This document shows positions 35,708 through 44,665 of a stretch of 64,000 nucleotides of DNA, piece after piece. The position numbers and the translations under genes are program-made. Each line of letters begins with the position of its first letter. Position 1 is the stretch's first letter. This DNA is from Candidatus Phycosocius bacilliformis (GTDB lineage: Bacteria > Pseudomonadota > Alphaproteobacteria > Caulobacterales > Aquidulcibacteraceae), in assembly GCF_003112735.1 (NCBI RefSeq), contig NZ_BFBR01000007.1:158338-222337 (forward strand), read 5' to 3'. The notes below the pieces were generated by a model, which ran no database searches, was not told the DNA's origin, and saw only the letters and a list, made by a program, of their open reading frames with translations.

Positions 35708-37894
35708 TCAATTCCCAGTCTTCGCGCCGTCTTTGGCGGCAGGGCCTGTGCCCAGCTGGCGATAATGCACCTTGGCCTGTTGGACGACATAGGCGCGAAT
35801 ATCTTCAATTTCAGCAGGGTTGAGCCATGAACTGAAAGAGACCATGCCGCGGCTGGCATTGGCCCCGTCAAACACGATCTGTTTCCAGGTTCCCGCATCT
35901 TGAATGGCAGGCGAATAACGCAGATCGGGCAACAGGCCGCCGGTCGCACTGGCCCCGTGGCAGACTTGGCAATGGCGCATGAAGTGGTTGAACCCGGCCT
36001 GAGGATTGCCAGGGGCGAGCGTCGTCGACAAATCAAGGGCCACTTTTTCAGGGATCACATAAGGGGTGGCCTTGGCGGTCCCACCAATCTTAAACACCAT
36101 CAAACGGCCCTTGAGACTGACTGGCCGATCCGGGGCTGCCAAAGGGGCCGCGATAATCGCCCCGCCATAGCCAACCATCACCGCGACATATTGCTCCCCA
36201 TCAATCTTGTAGGTCATGGGCGGGGCGATAATGCCGTTCTGGGTCTCATAGCTCCAGACTTTTGTGCCATCGGCGGCATTGAAAGCCTCCAAAAAGCCCT
36301 CTGAGGTGCCTTGGAAAACAAGCCCGCCCGCAGTGGCCAAGATGCCGGAGTTCCAAGGGAATTTGCGCGGCACAGTCCAGCGCGGCTTGCCCGCGACCGG
36401 ATCCCACGCCACCAACATGCCTGTCAGCATGGCGCGAATGGCTTTGCGCTGGGCCTCATCATCAGGCAGAGCGGCCAAGCCCATATTGGTGCCGGTATTC
36501 CAAGCCCCGGCGATCTGGCGATAGGGCTCGGCCTGATTTCCCGTCGCCGCCGGCACCAGCATAGCCGGCACATAGACGAGATTTTCCTTCGGGTTCATCG
36601 CCATCGGGTGCCAATTATGCACCCCGAATGGGGCGGGGAACACCAAAGCCGGGGCTTTGGCAAAGCGGGCCGAGGGATTCTCATTGGGCCGGCCCGTCTT
36701 CAAATCGACCGAATGAGCCCAAGGCACCGGCATACCGGGGGCAAGGTCAGCCTCTTTCGGCATGGGGAAAAGCGGGTTGGCGGACAAGAGCTCACCTGTG
36801 GCGCGATCCAGCACATAGAAGAAACCGTTTTTCGGCACTTGCATGATGACTTTGCGCGTTTTGCCGCCCATCGGCAGTTCGGCCAGCATCAAATGCTGGG
36901 TTGCAGTAAAGTCCCAGGAATCCCCCGGCGTAGTCTGATAATGCCAGACATAAGAACCTGTATCAGGTCGCACCGCCACAATGGAGGAGACAAACAAATT
37001 GTCGCCCTTGCCCCCGGAACGGATTTGATGGTTCCACGGCGAGCCATTGCCGACCCCAAAATACAAAAGATCCAACTCAGGATCATAGGCCATGGCATCC
37101 CAGACGGTGCCACCGCCACCCGATTGCCGCCACGCCCCCTCACCCCACGTCGGCGCAGCCTTTGTCTTTAAAAGGGCGTCAGATACCTGGCCGTCAGGTT
37201 CGCCCTTGGGATTAGGCGTGGTGTAAAAGCGCCAAACCATATCGCCGCTATCGGCATCATAAGCGCTGATATAGCCCCGCACCCCATATTCGGCCCCGCC
37301 ATTGCCGATCAAAACCTTGCCCTTAACCACCCGGGGCGCCCCGGTAATTGTATAGGCCTGACCTTGATCGACCGTCACTTTCGACCAGATTTCCTTGCCA
37401 TTACGGGCATCAAGGGCAATCAGACGGCCATCGAGCGCACCGACAAAGACCTTGCCTCCCCAGACCGCCACCCCGCGATTGACCACATCACAACAGGCCT
37501 TATGGGCCGTCTCACCGCGCACTTTCGGATCATAGGACCACAGAAGCTTGCCGGTCTTGGCATCAAGGGCTGCCACTTTCGACCAAGAGGTCGTGGTATA
37601 AATCACCCCATCAACCATGATGGGGGTTGCTTCGTGGCCGCGGTCTGTCTCGAACTCATGCACCCACGCCAGACCCAATTGGCCGACATTGCCAGTATTG
37701 ATCTGATCGAGCGGGCTGAAGCGCTGCTCGTCATAGGTGCGGCCATAGCTCATCCAATTGTCGCCATCGGTCGCAGCAGAAGACAGACGGGCGGCATCGA
37801 CCTTGGCAGCAGGAGAATTGCTGGTGTCTGGCGCACAGGCAGCTGTCCATAGCCCCATCATGACCGCACCTGAGGCCAAAATCCGTCTGATCAT
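35708..37894 (-). CDS. PQQ-dependent quinohemoprotein alcohol dehydrogenase
   Basis: A 728-residue periplasmic dehydrogenase with an eight-bladed PQQ propeller and a C-terminal cytochrome c domain (type II quinohemoprotein). The vicinal disulfide ACCDVVNRG that stacks on PQQ, the tryptophan-docking blade motifs (AxDxxTGKxxW) and the haem site HCQVCHG near the C-terminus are all present. The N-terminus is a signal with WTAAC, so Cys20 might be lipidated, although the lipobox is poor. The second of two tandem ATGs (37894) has GGAGG at better spacing. PQQ biosynthesis genes are not in this window. The substrate is probably a short alcohol. Confidence 0.93.
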   Translation of the reverse strand: MIRRILASGAVMMGLWTAACAPDTSNSPAAKVDAARLSSAATDGDNWMSYGRTYDEQRFSPLDQINTGNVGQLGLAWVHEFETDRGHEATPIMVDGVIYTTTSWSKVAALDAKTGKLLWSYDPKVRGETAHKACCDVVNRGVAVWGGKVFVGALDGRLIALDARNGKEIWSKVTVDQGQAYTITGAPRVVKGKVLIGNGGAEYGVRGYISAYDADSGDMVWRFYTTPNPKGEPDGQVSDALLKTKAAPTWGEGAWRQSGGGGTVWDAMAYDPELDLLYFGVGNGSPWNHQIRSGGKGDNLFVSSIVAVRPDTGSYVWHYQTTPGDSWDFTATQHLMLAELPMGGKTRKVIMQVPKNGFFYVLDRATGELLSANPLFPMPKEADLAPGMPVPWAHSVDLKTGRPNENPSARFAKAPALVFPAPFGVHNWHPMAMNPKENLVYVPAMLVPAATGNQAEPYRQIAGAWNTGTNMGLAALPDDEAQRKAIRAMLTGMLVAWDPVAGKPRWTVPRKFPWNSGILATAGGLVFQGTSEGFLEAFNAADGTKVWSYETQNGIIAPPMTYKIDGEQYVAVMVGYGGAIIAAPLAAPDRPVSLKGRLMVFKIGGTAKATPYVIPEKVALDLSTTLAPGNPQAGFNHFMRHCQVCHGASATGGLLPDLRYSPAIQDAGTWKQIVFDGANASRGMVSFSSWLNPAEIEDIRAYVVQQAKVHYRQLGTGPAAKDGAKTGN

Positions 37895-38014
37895 CATTTC
37901 CTCCCCTGACCGGTGGCACGCCTGTGGCGCGTCCATCTCGTGGTCACGAAAGCGAGAGTATCGGCTTTGGGAATTTGGGCAATAGGGCCGGTGCGTCGGC
38001 CAAGCAGGTGGCGA

Positions 38015-38434
38015 TCACGACGGGTCTGGGGCGATTTGTAAAAGCTTGCCATCAGGCCCGGCCACCGCGCGATAGAAGCAGGATGTAAAGCCGACATGGC
38101 AACACCCACCATCGCCATCGACCCGCACTTTCATCACCACCGCATCCTGATCGCAGTCAATGCGCAATTCCTGCACATGCTGGAGCTGGCCCGAGGTCTC
38201 ACCCTTCTTCCACAGGCTCTGGCGTGAGCGCGACCAATAATGGGCAATGCCGGTCTCAATCGTCAGAGCCAAAGCCTCCCCATTCATCCAGGCCAGCATC
38301 AGCACCTCTCCTGTTGTGGCTGATTGGGCGACCGCCGGGATCAAACCGTCGGCGTCAAAGCGCGGGGCCAATGTCAAACCGCGCTCCAGCGCCTCGGTAG
38401 AATTGGCCATCGGGAATTGTGCAGAGGACGACAA
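38015..38434 (-). CDS. hisI: Phosphoribosyl-AMP cyclohydrolase
   Basis: Catalyses the third step of histidine synthesis, opening the purine ring of phosphoribosyl-AMP; zinc and magnesium dependent. The 139-residue protein has the family motifs [34 protein letters not shown] and the Cys-rich [14 protein letters not shown]. The TTG at 38434 has GAGG 7 bases upstream, whereas ATG 38410 has none, so the TTG start is preferred though not certain. It is monofunctional: no HisE domain follows. Confidence 0.93.
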   Translation of the reverse strand: MSSSAQFPMANSTEALERGLTLAPRFDADGLIPAVAQSATTGEVLMLAWMNGEALALTIETGIAHYWSRSRQSLWKKGETSGQLQHVQELRIDCDQDAVVMKVRVDGDGGCCHVGFTSCFYRAVAGPDGKLLQIAPDPS

Positions 38435-38502
38435 ATCTTAGCCTCAAATCAGGGTTTATCCCTTAGTCAGGTGTCGGCTGACCCATCAGGAGCTTTTGAG
38501 TT

Positions 38503-39381
38503 TTGCACATCTATGATCTTGCCCGCAATGGGGCACAAAAGCTTTATGCCACCGGGCGGATCTGGTCCGAGGGCGCGCCCTGGCGTGGTCCGGTTTTTGA
38601 ATTTGTCATGTTCGGGGTCAAACAGGCGTGGGCCTGCCTCTATGGCGGCACGATGTTATTGCTCCTCATCCTCACCATGTTGTTCTGGCCCACGCAGGAT
38701 GTGTGGTTGAGCCGGTTCGACTTTCTGTTTCTGGCCGCTATCGCCTTGCAAGTCCTGTTGGTCGCGCTGAAGCTGGAGCGCTTGGAAGAGGTCAAGGTCA
38801 TCGCCATTTTTCATATTGTCGGGACCATTATGGAAATCTTCAAAACCCATGTCGGCTCGTGGTCCTATCCGGGCGAGGCCTTTTTCAAGATTGGTGGCGT
38901 GCCGTTGTTCAGCGGTTTCATGTATGCCTGCGTCGGCAGCTATCTGGCGCGCATCAGCCGTCTGATGGATCTGCGCTTTGCCCCCTATCCCCCGATGTGG
39001 ATGACCTGGCTTCTGGCTATCGGTGCGTATGTGAACTTTTTCACCCACCATTATGGGCCAGACATACGGGTCGGATTGTTCCTCTTTTCGGCGGTGATCT
39101 TCTGGCGCAGTCGGGTCTATTTTACCCCCGACCAGACCACGCGCTGGATGCCACTCTTGGTCGGCTTCCTCTTGGTCAGCCTCTTTATCTGGTTGGCAGA
39201 GAATATTGGCACATTCACCAATACGTGGATCTATCCCCACCAGAGTGAAGGCTGGCACATGGTGCCTTTGAGCAAGATGGGGGCGTGGTATCTTCTGATG
39301 ATGCTGAGCTTTGTGCTGGTATCAACCGTTCACAAGCCCCGCCCGCCCGATGACCTTGCAACAAAAACGCCGGACCCGTGA
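38503..39381 (+). CDS. DUF817 family membrane protein
   Basis: A 292-residue protein with about eight membrane segments. The DUF817 signature is visible: FEFVMFGVKQAWACLYGG, the FKTHVGSWSYPG motif and GGVPLFSGFMYACVGSY; it ends with AENIGTFTNTWIYP. The function of the family is unknown; the buried His, Trp and Tyr pattern recalls carotenoid or lipid enzymes, but nothing firm can be said. It begins with TTG 38503, with AGGAG 10 bases upstream. It is divergent from hisI, and its 3' end overlaps the folE terminator. Confidence 0.85.
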   Translation: MHIYDLARNGAQKLYATGRIWSEGAPWRGPVFEFVMFGVKQAWACLYGGTMLLLLILTMLFWPTQDVWLSRFDFLFLAAIALQVLLVALKLERLEEVKVIAIFHIVGTIMEIFKTHVGSWSYPGEAFFKIGGVPLFSGFMYACVGSYLARISRLMDLRFAPYPPMWMTWLLAIGAYVNFFTHHYGPDIRVGLFLFSAVIFWRSRVYFTPDQTTRWMPLLVGFLLVSLFIWLAENIGTFTNTWIYPHQSEGWHMVPLSKMGAWYLLMMLSFVLVSTVHKPRPPDDLATKTPDP

Positions 39382-39392
39382 GGGCCCGGCGC
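39361..39392 (-). terminator. Rho-independent terminator of folE
   Basis: On the minus strand GCCGG-GCCC-TCAC-GGGTCCGGC forms a stem with one mismatch, followed by GTTTTTGT. It lies 26 bp beyond the folE stop, inside the last codons of the convergent DUF817 gene. Confidence 0.75.
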
Positions 39393-39417
39393 ATTCGCAC
39401 ACCAAATCGGGGAGGAT

Positions 39418-40035
39418 TTAGTTGTAACCTGCCAAACGCAGGAAACGGTCTTTCAATTCGCGGTCGGTCTTGAATACGCCGGTGAATTGGGTGGTGATGG
39501 TGGCCACATTGGGGTGATGGACACCACGTGTGGTCATACATTGATGCTTGGCATCCAACAGCACGGCCACACCGGCAGGGCGCAAAGCCTCGGTGATGCA
39601 GTCGGCAATCTGGGCCGTCATGGTTTCTTGGGTCTGCAGGCGCTTGCCAAAGATTTCAACCACACGGGCAATCTTGGAAATGCCGACAACCCGGTTGGTT
39701 GGCATATAGGCGATATGAGCCCGGCCCAAGATGGGCACCATGTGATGCTCGCAATGGCTTTCCAGATCAATGTCGCGCAGCATGACGATATCGTCATAGC
39801 CCTGCACATCTTCAAACGTGCGGCTCAATTCAGCGGCTGGATCCATTTCATAGCCAGCAAAGAATTCCCGATAGGCTTCCACAACGCGCTTGGGCGTGTC
39901 GATCAGGCCTTCCCGCTCTGGATTGTCGCCTGCCCAACGAAGCAGCGTACGCACAGCGGCCATCGCCTCTTCCCGGGTAGGGCGGTTGGTATCATTGACC
40001 TCAGAAATGAGGCGCGGGTCTGTAATCGCATCCAT
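39418..40035 (-). CDS. folE: GTP cyclohydrolase I
   Basis: Turns GTP into dihydroneopterin triphosphate, the entry into folate synthesis. The 205-residue protein has the zinc and substrate motif SHCEHHMVP (Cys95, His97, His98), GRAHIAYMP, and the second zinc Cys in KHQCMTTRG. An N-terminal extension of about 25 residues is normal for this clade. The gene is alone, with its own terminator. Confidence 0.96.
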   Translation of the reverse strand: MDAITDPRLISEVNDTNRPTREEAMAAVRTLLRWAGDNPEREGLIDTPKRVVEAYREFFAGYEMDPAAELSRTFEDVQGYDDIVMLRDIDLESHCEHHMVPILGRAHIAYMPTNRVVGISKIARVVEIFGKRLQTQETMTAQIADCITEALRPAGVAVLLDAKHQCMTTRGVHHPNVATITTQFTGVFKTDRELKDRFLRLAGYN

Positions 40036-40167
40036 GAGCTTATGCCCCTGTTAAAGGGGTCGGAGGTCGAGCCGGGATCACCCCGGACTTAACGCCCGCC
40101 CTGATTTCGTTTCATGCCCCTGCACCTGCAGAGGCACCGTTCATGCCGTCTTCGCGTCAGCCAATTT

Positions 40168-40184
40168 TCAGTCTAAAGGACTGA
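40168..40184. repeat. Inverted repeat upstream of cysS
   Basis: TCAGTC-TAAAG-GACTGA is a perfect 6-bp inverted repeat about 60 bp before the cysS start. It is too short for a T-box or attenuator and could be an operator or chance. Confidence 0.35.
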
Positions 40185-40243
40185 GACAATAACAAACACG
40201 CAAACCACACAAGAGTCTACGTTGGCTCTTCGTCTTGGATCAC

Positions 40244-41635
40244 ATGATGGCTGAGATCGAACTGTTCAATACCCTGCAGCGGGAAAAAGTCCGCTTTGTC
40301 CCTCAAGATCCAAGCCGGGTGACACTCTATGTCTGCGGACCCACCGTCTATAATTTCGCCCATATCGGCAATGGACGACCCGCAGTGGTGTTTGACACTT
40401 TATTTCGGCTTTTGCGGGCCATCTATGGGCAAAACAACGTCATCTATGCCCGCAACATTACCGATGTCGACGACAAGATTAATGCCGCCGCGCGTGAGCA
40501 GGGCGTCGACATCAGCCAGATTACTGAAAAATACACCCGCATTTATCGTGCAGATATGACTGCTTTGGGCACGTTGCCCCCGACGCTGGAACCCAAAGTC
40601 ACCGGCCATATGGACGACATCATTTCCTTGGTTGGCCGTCTCGTGGACAAGGGTCATGCCTATACGACGCCGGACGGGGTGTATTTTCATGTCCCCTCCA
40701 TGCCAAGCTATGGCCAATTATCGGGCCGCAATCTCGATGACAATGAGGCCGGTGCGCGCATCAGCGTGGATGAAAACAAGCGCGACCCTGCCGACTTTGC
40801 CTTGTGGAAAGCCGCCAAACCCGGTGAACCAGCCTGGGATGCCCCATTCGGAGCTGGTCGGCCCGGTTGGCACATCGAATGCTCGGCCATGATTGAGACC
40901 AATCTGGGCACCACGATCGACATTCATGGGGGCGGCCACGATCTGATCTTCCCCCATCATGAAAACGAGATTGCCCAATCGGTCTGCGTCCATGACGGTG
41001 TGCCACTCGCCAATATCTGGATGCACAATGGCTTCCTGACCATGAATGCTGACAAGATGTCGAAGTCACTCGGCAATGTCGCTCTGGTCCATGAATTGGT
41101 ACAGCGTTGGCCGGGTGAAGCCTTGCGTCTGTCACTCCTGTCGGCCCATTACCGCGCCCCGCTGGATTGGACCGACGAGTTGATCCTGCAATCAATGAAA
41201 ACCTTGGATCGGCTCTATCGCGCACTCGCCACAGTGTGGGATGAGACAGCAGAGCCCATCTTGCCCGATGGCGTACTGGCGGCCCTGTGCGATGACCTCA
41301 ACACGCCCAAGGCTCTGGCCGAGCTTTCCATGCTGGCCCGCAAGGCCAATAAGGCTGAAACCCAGGACGAGCGCCAGCGTGCCAAAGCAGAACTCCTGGG
41401 GGCAGGCCAGCTTTTGGGCATTTTGGATCAAGACCCACAGAGCTGGCTGTCACGCGCCGGGGCCACGGTGGATGAAGATGCAAGTGCTGAGATCACTGCC
41501 ATGGTGAATGCCCGCTTCCAGGCCCGTCAGGACCGCAATTGGGCCGAGGCGGATCGGTTGCGCGCAGAGCTTGCCGCCCGGGGGGTGGAAGTGACCGATG
41601 GCAAGGATGGCTCAAGCTGGCGGTTCATCGCATGA
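40244..41635 (+). CDS. cysS: Cysteinyl-tRNA synthetase
   Basis: Charges tRNA-Cys with cysteine. The 463-residue class I synthetase has the N-terminal zinc Cys in YVCGPTVYN, the HIGH-like HIGN (40-43), HHENEIAQS with zinc ligands, and KMSKS (DKMSKSLGN). The anticodon-binding helical domain ends with WRFIA. Tandem ATGs at 40244 and 40247 are likely starts; a TTG at 40235 is possible. Its stop overlaps the ATG of the following lipoprotein gene (ATGA). Confidence 0.96.
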   Translation: MMAEIELFNTLQREKVRFVPQDPSRVTLYVCGPTVYNFAHIGNGRPAVVFDTLFRLLRAIYGQNNVIYARNITDVDDKINAAAREQGVDISQITEKYTRIYRADMTALGTLPPTLEPKVTGHMDDIISLVGRLVDKGHAYTTPDGVYFHVPSMPSYGQLSGRNLDDNEAGARISVDENKRDPADFALWKAAKPGEPAWDAPFGAGRPGWHIECSAMIETNLGTTIDIHGGGHDLIFPHHENEIAQSVCVHDGVPLANIWMHNGFLTMNADKMSKSLGNVALVHELVQRWPGEALRLSLLSAHYRAPLDWTDELILQSMKTLDRLYRALATVWDETAEPILPDGVLAALCDDLNTPKALAELSMLARKANKAETQDERQRAKAELLGAGQLLGILDQDPQSWLSRAGATVDEDASAEITAMVNARFQARQDRNWAEADRLRAELAARGVEVTDGKDGSSWRFIA

Positions 41636-42015
41636 GGCTGCGATGGCTCGCTCTGGCGTGTGTTTGTCTGCCGCTGGCGGCCTGTCAGCCCCAAGGAGGG
41701 CAGGATGGCGAGCGGCAAGGCCAGGTTGAGATTGCCCCCGATGCTACCGCCACCGCTGATGTCGACAGACGTGCCACGCTTGCCCTCAAGCAGGATCTGG
41801 TCACCCGCTTCCCTCAGAACAGCCCGACTGAGGTGGTGGAAGAAGGTCTTAAAAAGGACGGGTTTGACTGTGGCCCCAATCCGGCCAAGGCCAGCGAAAG
41901 GGCCTGCCTGAGAGCGGTACGCAAGGAAGGCTGCGAGGAAAACACCATTGTGCGCACCAAGCCTTATCTGCCCGAAAAGGCCCAATTCATTCGGATCTGT
42001 GAAATCGTGCGCTAA
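41632..42015 (+). CDS. Small lipoprotein, unknown function
   Basis: A 127-residue protein that starts in an ATGA overlap with cysS. A lipoprotein signal peptide (MRLRWLALACVCLPLAAC) puts the lipidated cysteine at residue 18. The mature part has four cysteines (DCGPN, RACLRA, EGCEEN, RICEIV) that could form two disulfides. I know no family. Translational coupling to cysS suggests joint expression but not joint function. Confidence 0.75.
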   Translation: MRLRWLALACVCLPLAACQPQGGQDGERQGQVEIAPDATATADVDRRATLALKQDLVTRFPQNSPTEVVEEGLKKDGFDCGPNPAKASERACLRAVRKEGCEENTIVRTKPYLPEKAQFIRICEIVR

Positions 42016-42016
42016 G

Positions 42017-42484
42017 TTAGCCGTGCAGGGTCAAATAGGCTTTCCCGGTCAAGGCGATCAGGGCACCCAAGGTCAACACAGCGCGCAAGGGCCGGTACCA
42101 CAAGGGCCATCGGCGCATACTGCCCCCGGTGGACAAAAAGTCCCATGCCCACAACAGAATGAAACCCCCGGCAAACAGGCCTAAACCAACCAAAGGGGCA
42201 ACATACTGGGTTACCATGGCAAATGCGCCGATCAGGGACGGGATAACTGCAGCCGATAAGGTAAAGAAGTTGGGGGCTTCGGGACGGGCTCCAATTTCAA
42301 AACCCCAACGTGTCCCACCCAAAAAAGACAAGATCACAGCGGAATAGGCAAAAAACAAGGTTGTGGACACCCCATCATAGGGTGAGGCCGCCAAAACACT
42401 CCCGGCTAAGGTCGCAAAGAAGGGTATCAGACCCAGGACGCCCAGCACCCACGGACCTATTGGGGCAATATCGCGACGGCGCAT
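42017..42484 (-). CDS. DUF3429 family membrane protein
   Basis: A 155-residue inner-membrane protein with five hydrophobic segments. The family pattern includes LGVLGLIPFF at the N-terminus, YSAVILSFLGGTRWGFE in the middle, and WYRPLRAVLT near the end. Its function is unknown. It converges with the lipoprotein gene, 1 bp between stops. Confidence 0.85.
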   Translation of the reverse strand: MRRRDIAPIGPWVLGVLGLIPFFATLAGSVLAASPYDGVSTTLFFAYSAVILSFLGGTRWGFEIGARPEAPNFFTLSAAVIPSLIGAFAMVTQYVAPLVGLGLFAGGFILLWAWDFLSTGGSMRRWPLWYRPLRAVLTLGALIALTGKAYLTLHG

Positions 42485-42520
42485 GAACCTCTCCTTTTGC
42501 CAGCGACCACTTACCCGGGC

Positions 42521-43291
42521 CTAGGCGGGGGCAAAACGTCTGACCAACCCAGCCGCACCGACCCCAGCGACCAAGGCCAGCAGCACCCCTGCCAGCCCAT
42601 GCAATACAGCATGATCTCGTGCAAATTCAAAGAGGGCGCGTTCGGCCCCCACTTTCGAGACAACCAACGTGGTCAAGGTCGATTGGGCGGGCCGTCCGTT
42701 GCGAAACACCATGACTTTGGCGGTATATAGCCCCGGCGGTGTGCGATCTGGCATTTGGATATCGGCGCGAAATAACCCCCCTTTGAGCAGCTTCACGCCA
42801 TTGGGATCGTCGACATAGAGTTTTTCGGCCTGCCGCTGGGCCACAAAGGCATCAATCAATTCTTCGGCATAGGGCGCATCGGCGCTGGCCTTGGCGACAT
42901 CAAGCTGCCCGCGTGGCCGCAAGCCATAAAGCGATAATGTGTCAGCTGGGGCAATTTGTTCCAGCGGGCGGGCGCTGGCCACGCCGAAAAATGTGGGTGC
43001 AGCTGCAAAGCTGATCTGATCCTTGCCGATCCACAAACCCGCTGTGCGCTTGCGTTTGGCAATCCAAGCTGGACGGTCCGGCCCGCGTACAGCCACCACA
43101 ATGTCGGTTCGCCCCACATTTCCCGCGCGTACTGAGCCGAACACAGTGACTTTGGCCCCGGTGAAGCTGGACGTCACCAGGACCGCATCTTCCAGGAGAG
43201 CCGCAGAGACCTGTGTGCTCTGGGATTGGGCTGCAGGCGCGCCGAATAGCAAAGCGGCCAAGATGGCGAACAAGCCAAAACGCTGTCTCAT
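42521..43291 (-). CDS. TIGR02186 family transmembrane protein
   Basis: A 256-residue protein with an N-terminal signal peptide (cleavage near AAQSQ), a periplasmic beta-rich domain (SSFTGAKVTVFGSV, then VRGPDRPAWIAKRKR) and one C-terminal membrane anchor (about 225-247). This is the alphaproteobacterial family TIGR02186, nearly always next to a TauE/SafE permease. Here the two overlap by 4 bp, confirming the pairing. It probably assists the permease from the periplasmic side; the mechanism is unknown. Confidence 0.88.
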   Translation of the reverse strand: MRQRFGLFAILAALLFGAPAAQSQSTQVSAALLEDAVLVTSSFTGAKVTVFGSVRAGNVGRTDIVVAVRGPDRPAWIAKRKRTAGLWIGKDQISFAAAPTFFGVASARPLEQIAPADTLSLYGLRPRGQLDVAKASADAPYAEELIDAFVAQRQAEKLYVDDPNGVKLLKGGLFRADIQMPDRTPPGLYTAKVMVFRNGRPAQSTLTTLVVSKVGAERALFEFARDHAVLHGLAGVLLALVAGVGAAGLVRRFAPA

Positions 43292-44214
43292 AGGCCACCG
43301 CCGGGTGAGGACAACTCAAACAGATTGGCGGGAACGAAAACAAGATCGGCCGCCAGCCGCAAAGCGACCAGAAGCACCAAAGCGCCTAAAAGCGCACGCA
43401 ATTGCTCACCCTTGAGCTTGCGGCCAATGATCACCCCCACTTGGGCCCCCACCACGCCGCCGACGATCAGCAATGCCGAAAGCACCAAATCAAGGCTGCC
43501 ATTGGCCGCGGCTTGTATGAAGGTGGTGGTTGAAGCGGTAATCAAAACCTGCAGCGTCGAGGTGCCCACCACAAGATTGGGCGGCATGTGCAACAGATAG
43601 ACAAGCGCGGGGATCAGGATGAAGCCGCCACCAACCCCCATAATGGCCGACAAAACGCCTACGCCCACGCCGATGGCCAAAGGCGGGATGACGCTGATCA
43701 CCAACTTGGAGCGTGGAAACCGCATTTTGAAAGGTAAGCGGTGGGCCAGGTCTTGGGTGGTTCGCCGCGCCAGTGCCGGGGCGGTTCCGCTGCGCATCCG
43801 CACCATGGCCCGCACACTCTCCCACACAAGGCTTGAGCCCAAAGATCCCAACAGGATGGTGTAGGCGATGCGCACGGTCGCTTCGGCCGCACCTTGTGAT
43901 TTAAGCCAGCTAAACAGGATTGAGCCAAGTCCAACCCCAATCACCCCGCCGAGCGAAATAACCAGACCCATTCTCAAATCGACACCACGGCGCTCAAACT
44001 GCCCCATGACCGAGGACATGGAAGAGGCTGCAGCCAGATTGGCACCCGCAGCCACAGCCACCGGCGCAGGAATGCCCATCAGCATTAGCAGCGGGGTCAT
44101 CAAAAAGCCGCCGCCAACGCCAAAGATTCCCGACAGGCAACCGACCACCAGCCCCAAAGTGGCCATGAGCCACGGGCTTACCGCCATTTCAGCAATGGGC
44201 AGATAAACTTGCAT
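43288..44214 (-). CDS. TauE/SafE family (sulfite/sulfoacetate exporter-like) permease
   Basis: A membrane protein of about 308 residues with two repeated halves, each bearing the family motif: GIFGVGGGFLMTPLL and AIMGVGGGFILIPAL. It probably moves a sulfur-containing anion or organosulfonate out of the cell. ATG 44214 (MQVYLPIAEM) is chosen; an in-frame ATG at 44244 lacks a ribosome site too. The downstream TIGR02186 gene is coupled through an ATGA overlap. Confidence 0.9.
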   Translation of the reverse strand: MQVYLPIAEMAVSPWLMATLGLVVGCLSGIFGVGGGFLMTPLLMLMGIPAPVAVAAGANLAAASSMSSVMGQFERRGVDLRMGLVISLGGVIGVGLGSILFSWLKSQGAAEATVRIAYTILLGSLGSSLVWESVRAMVRMRSGTAPALARRTTQDLAHRLPFKMRFPRSKLVISVIPPLAIGVGVGVLSAIMGVGGGFILIPALVYLLHMPPNLVVGTSTLQVLITASTTTFIQAAANGSLDLVLSALLIVGGVVGAQVGVIIGRKLKGEQLRALLGALVLLVALRLAADLVFVPANLFELSSPGGGL

Positions 44215-44330
44215 GCGCGCCGCCCCGGTGAATCGGCCCACCATAGGCTGGAGTGGACGGCGTAGCTATGGCATCGGGTCACATTTGCAGCAACCAAGAT
44301 CGCCTGACGAGGGGTATAAAAGGGGCAGAT

Positions 44331-44543
44331 TTAGCCGATCCGCTTGCGCGTCGCCTTGGGCCCGATCAGCAACCACGCAATAAAGCCAATATAGGGCACG
44401 AACAGCACCAATACCGACCAGACGGCCTTGCCAAATGGGCCCGTCCGATCATTTTGCAGCACATTGATGACGGCCCAAAGGCCCAGCACGAGGGCAAACA
44501 GAAAGCCGAAGGTGAATCCGTTATTCCACTCCATACCGAACAT
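44331..44543 (-). CDS. Small PLDc_N domain membrane protein
   Basis: A 70-residue protein with two membrane segments and the PLDc_N pattern: GLWAVINVLQNDRTGPFGKAV, then VPYIGFIAWLLIGPKATRKR. This domain usually precedes phospholipase D (cardiolipin synthase) domains but also occurs alone, as here. The role is unknown. It is divergent from mtaB. Confidence 0.8.
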   Translation of the reverse strand: MFGMEWNNGFTFGFLFALVLGLWAVINVLQNDRTGPFGKAVWSVLVLFVPYIGFIAWLLIGPKATRKRIG

Positions 44544-44665
44544 GAGTCAGTTGCTCCTACACAAGGCCCTGCAATTGCCGCAGACTTATGATATTGGGGC
44601 CGCCCGCTGCTGGCGCAATGGCCAGTTGTCACCCCAATGCGCGTGAAAGCACAAAGCCGCCTGTC

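Noticed and set aside
40168-40243. T-box or attenuator leader for cysS
   Set aside because: Only a 6-bp inverted repeat is present; there is no T-box consensus, specifier loop or antiterminator, and T-boxes are not usual in Proteobacteria.
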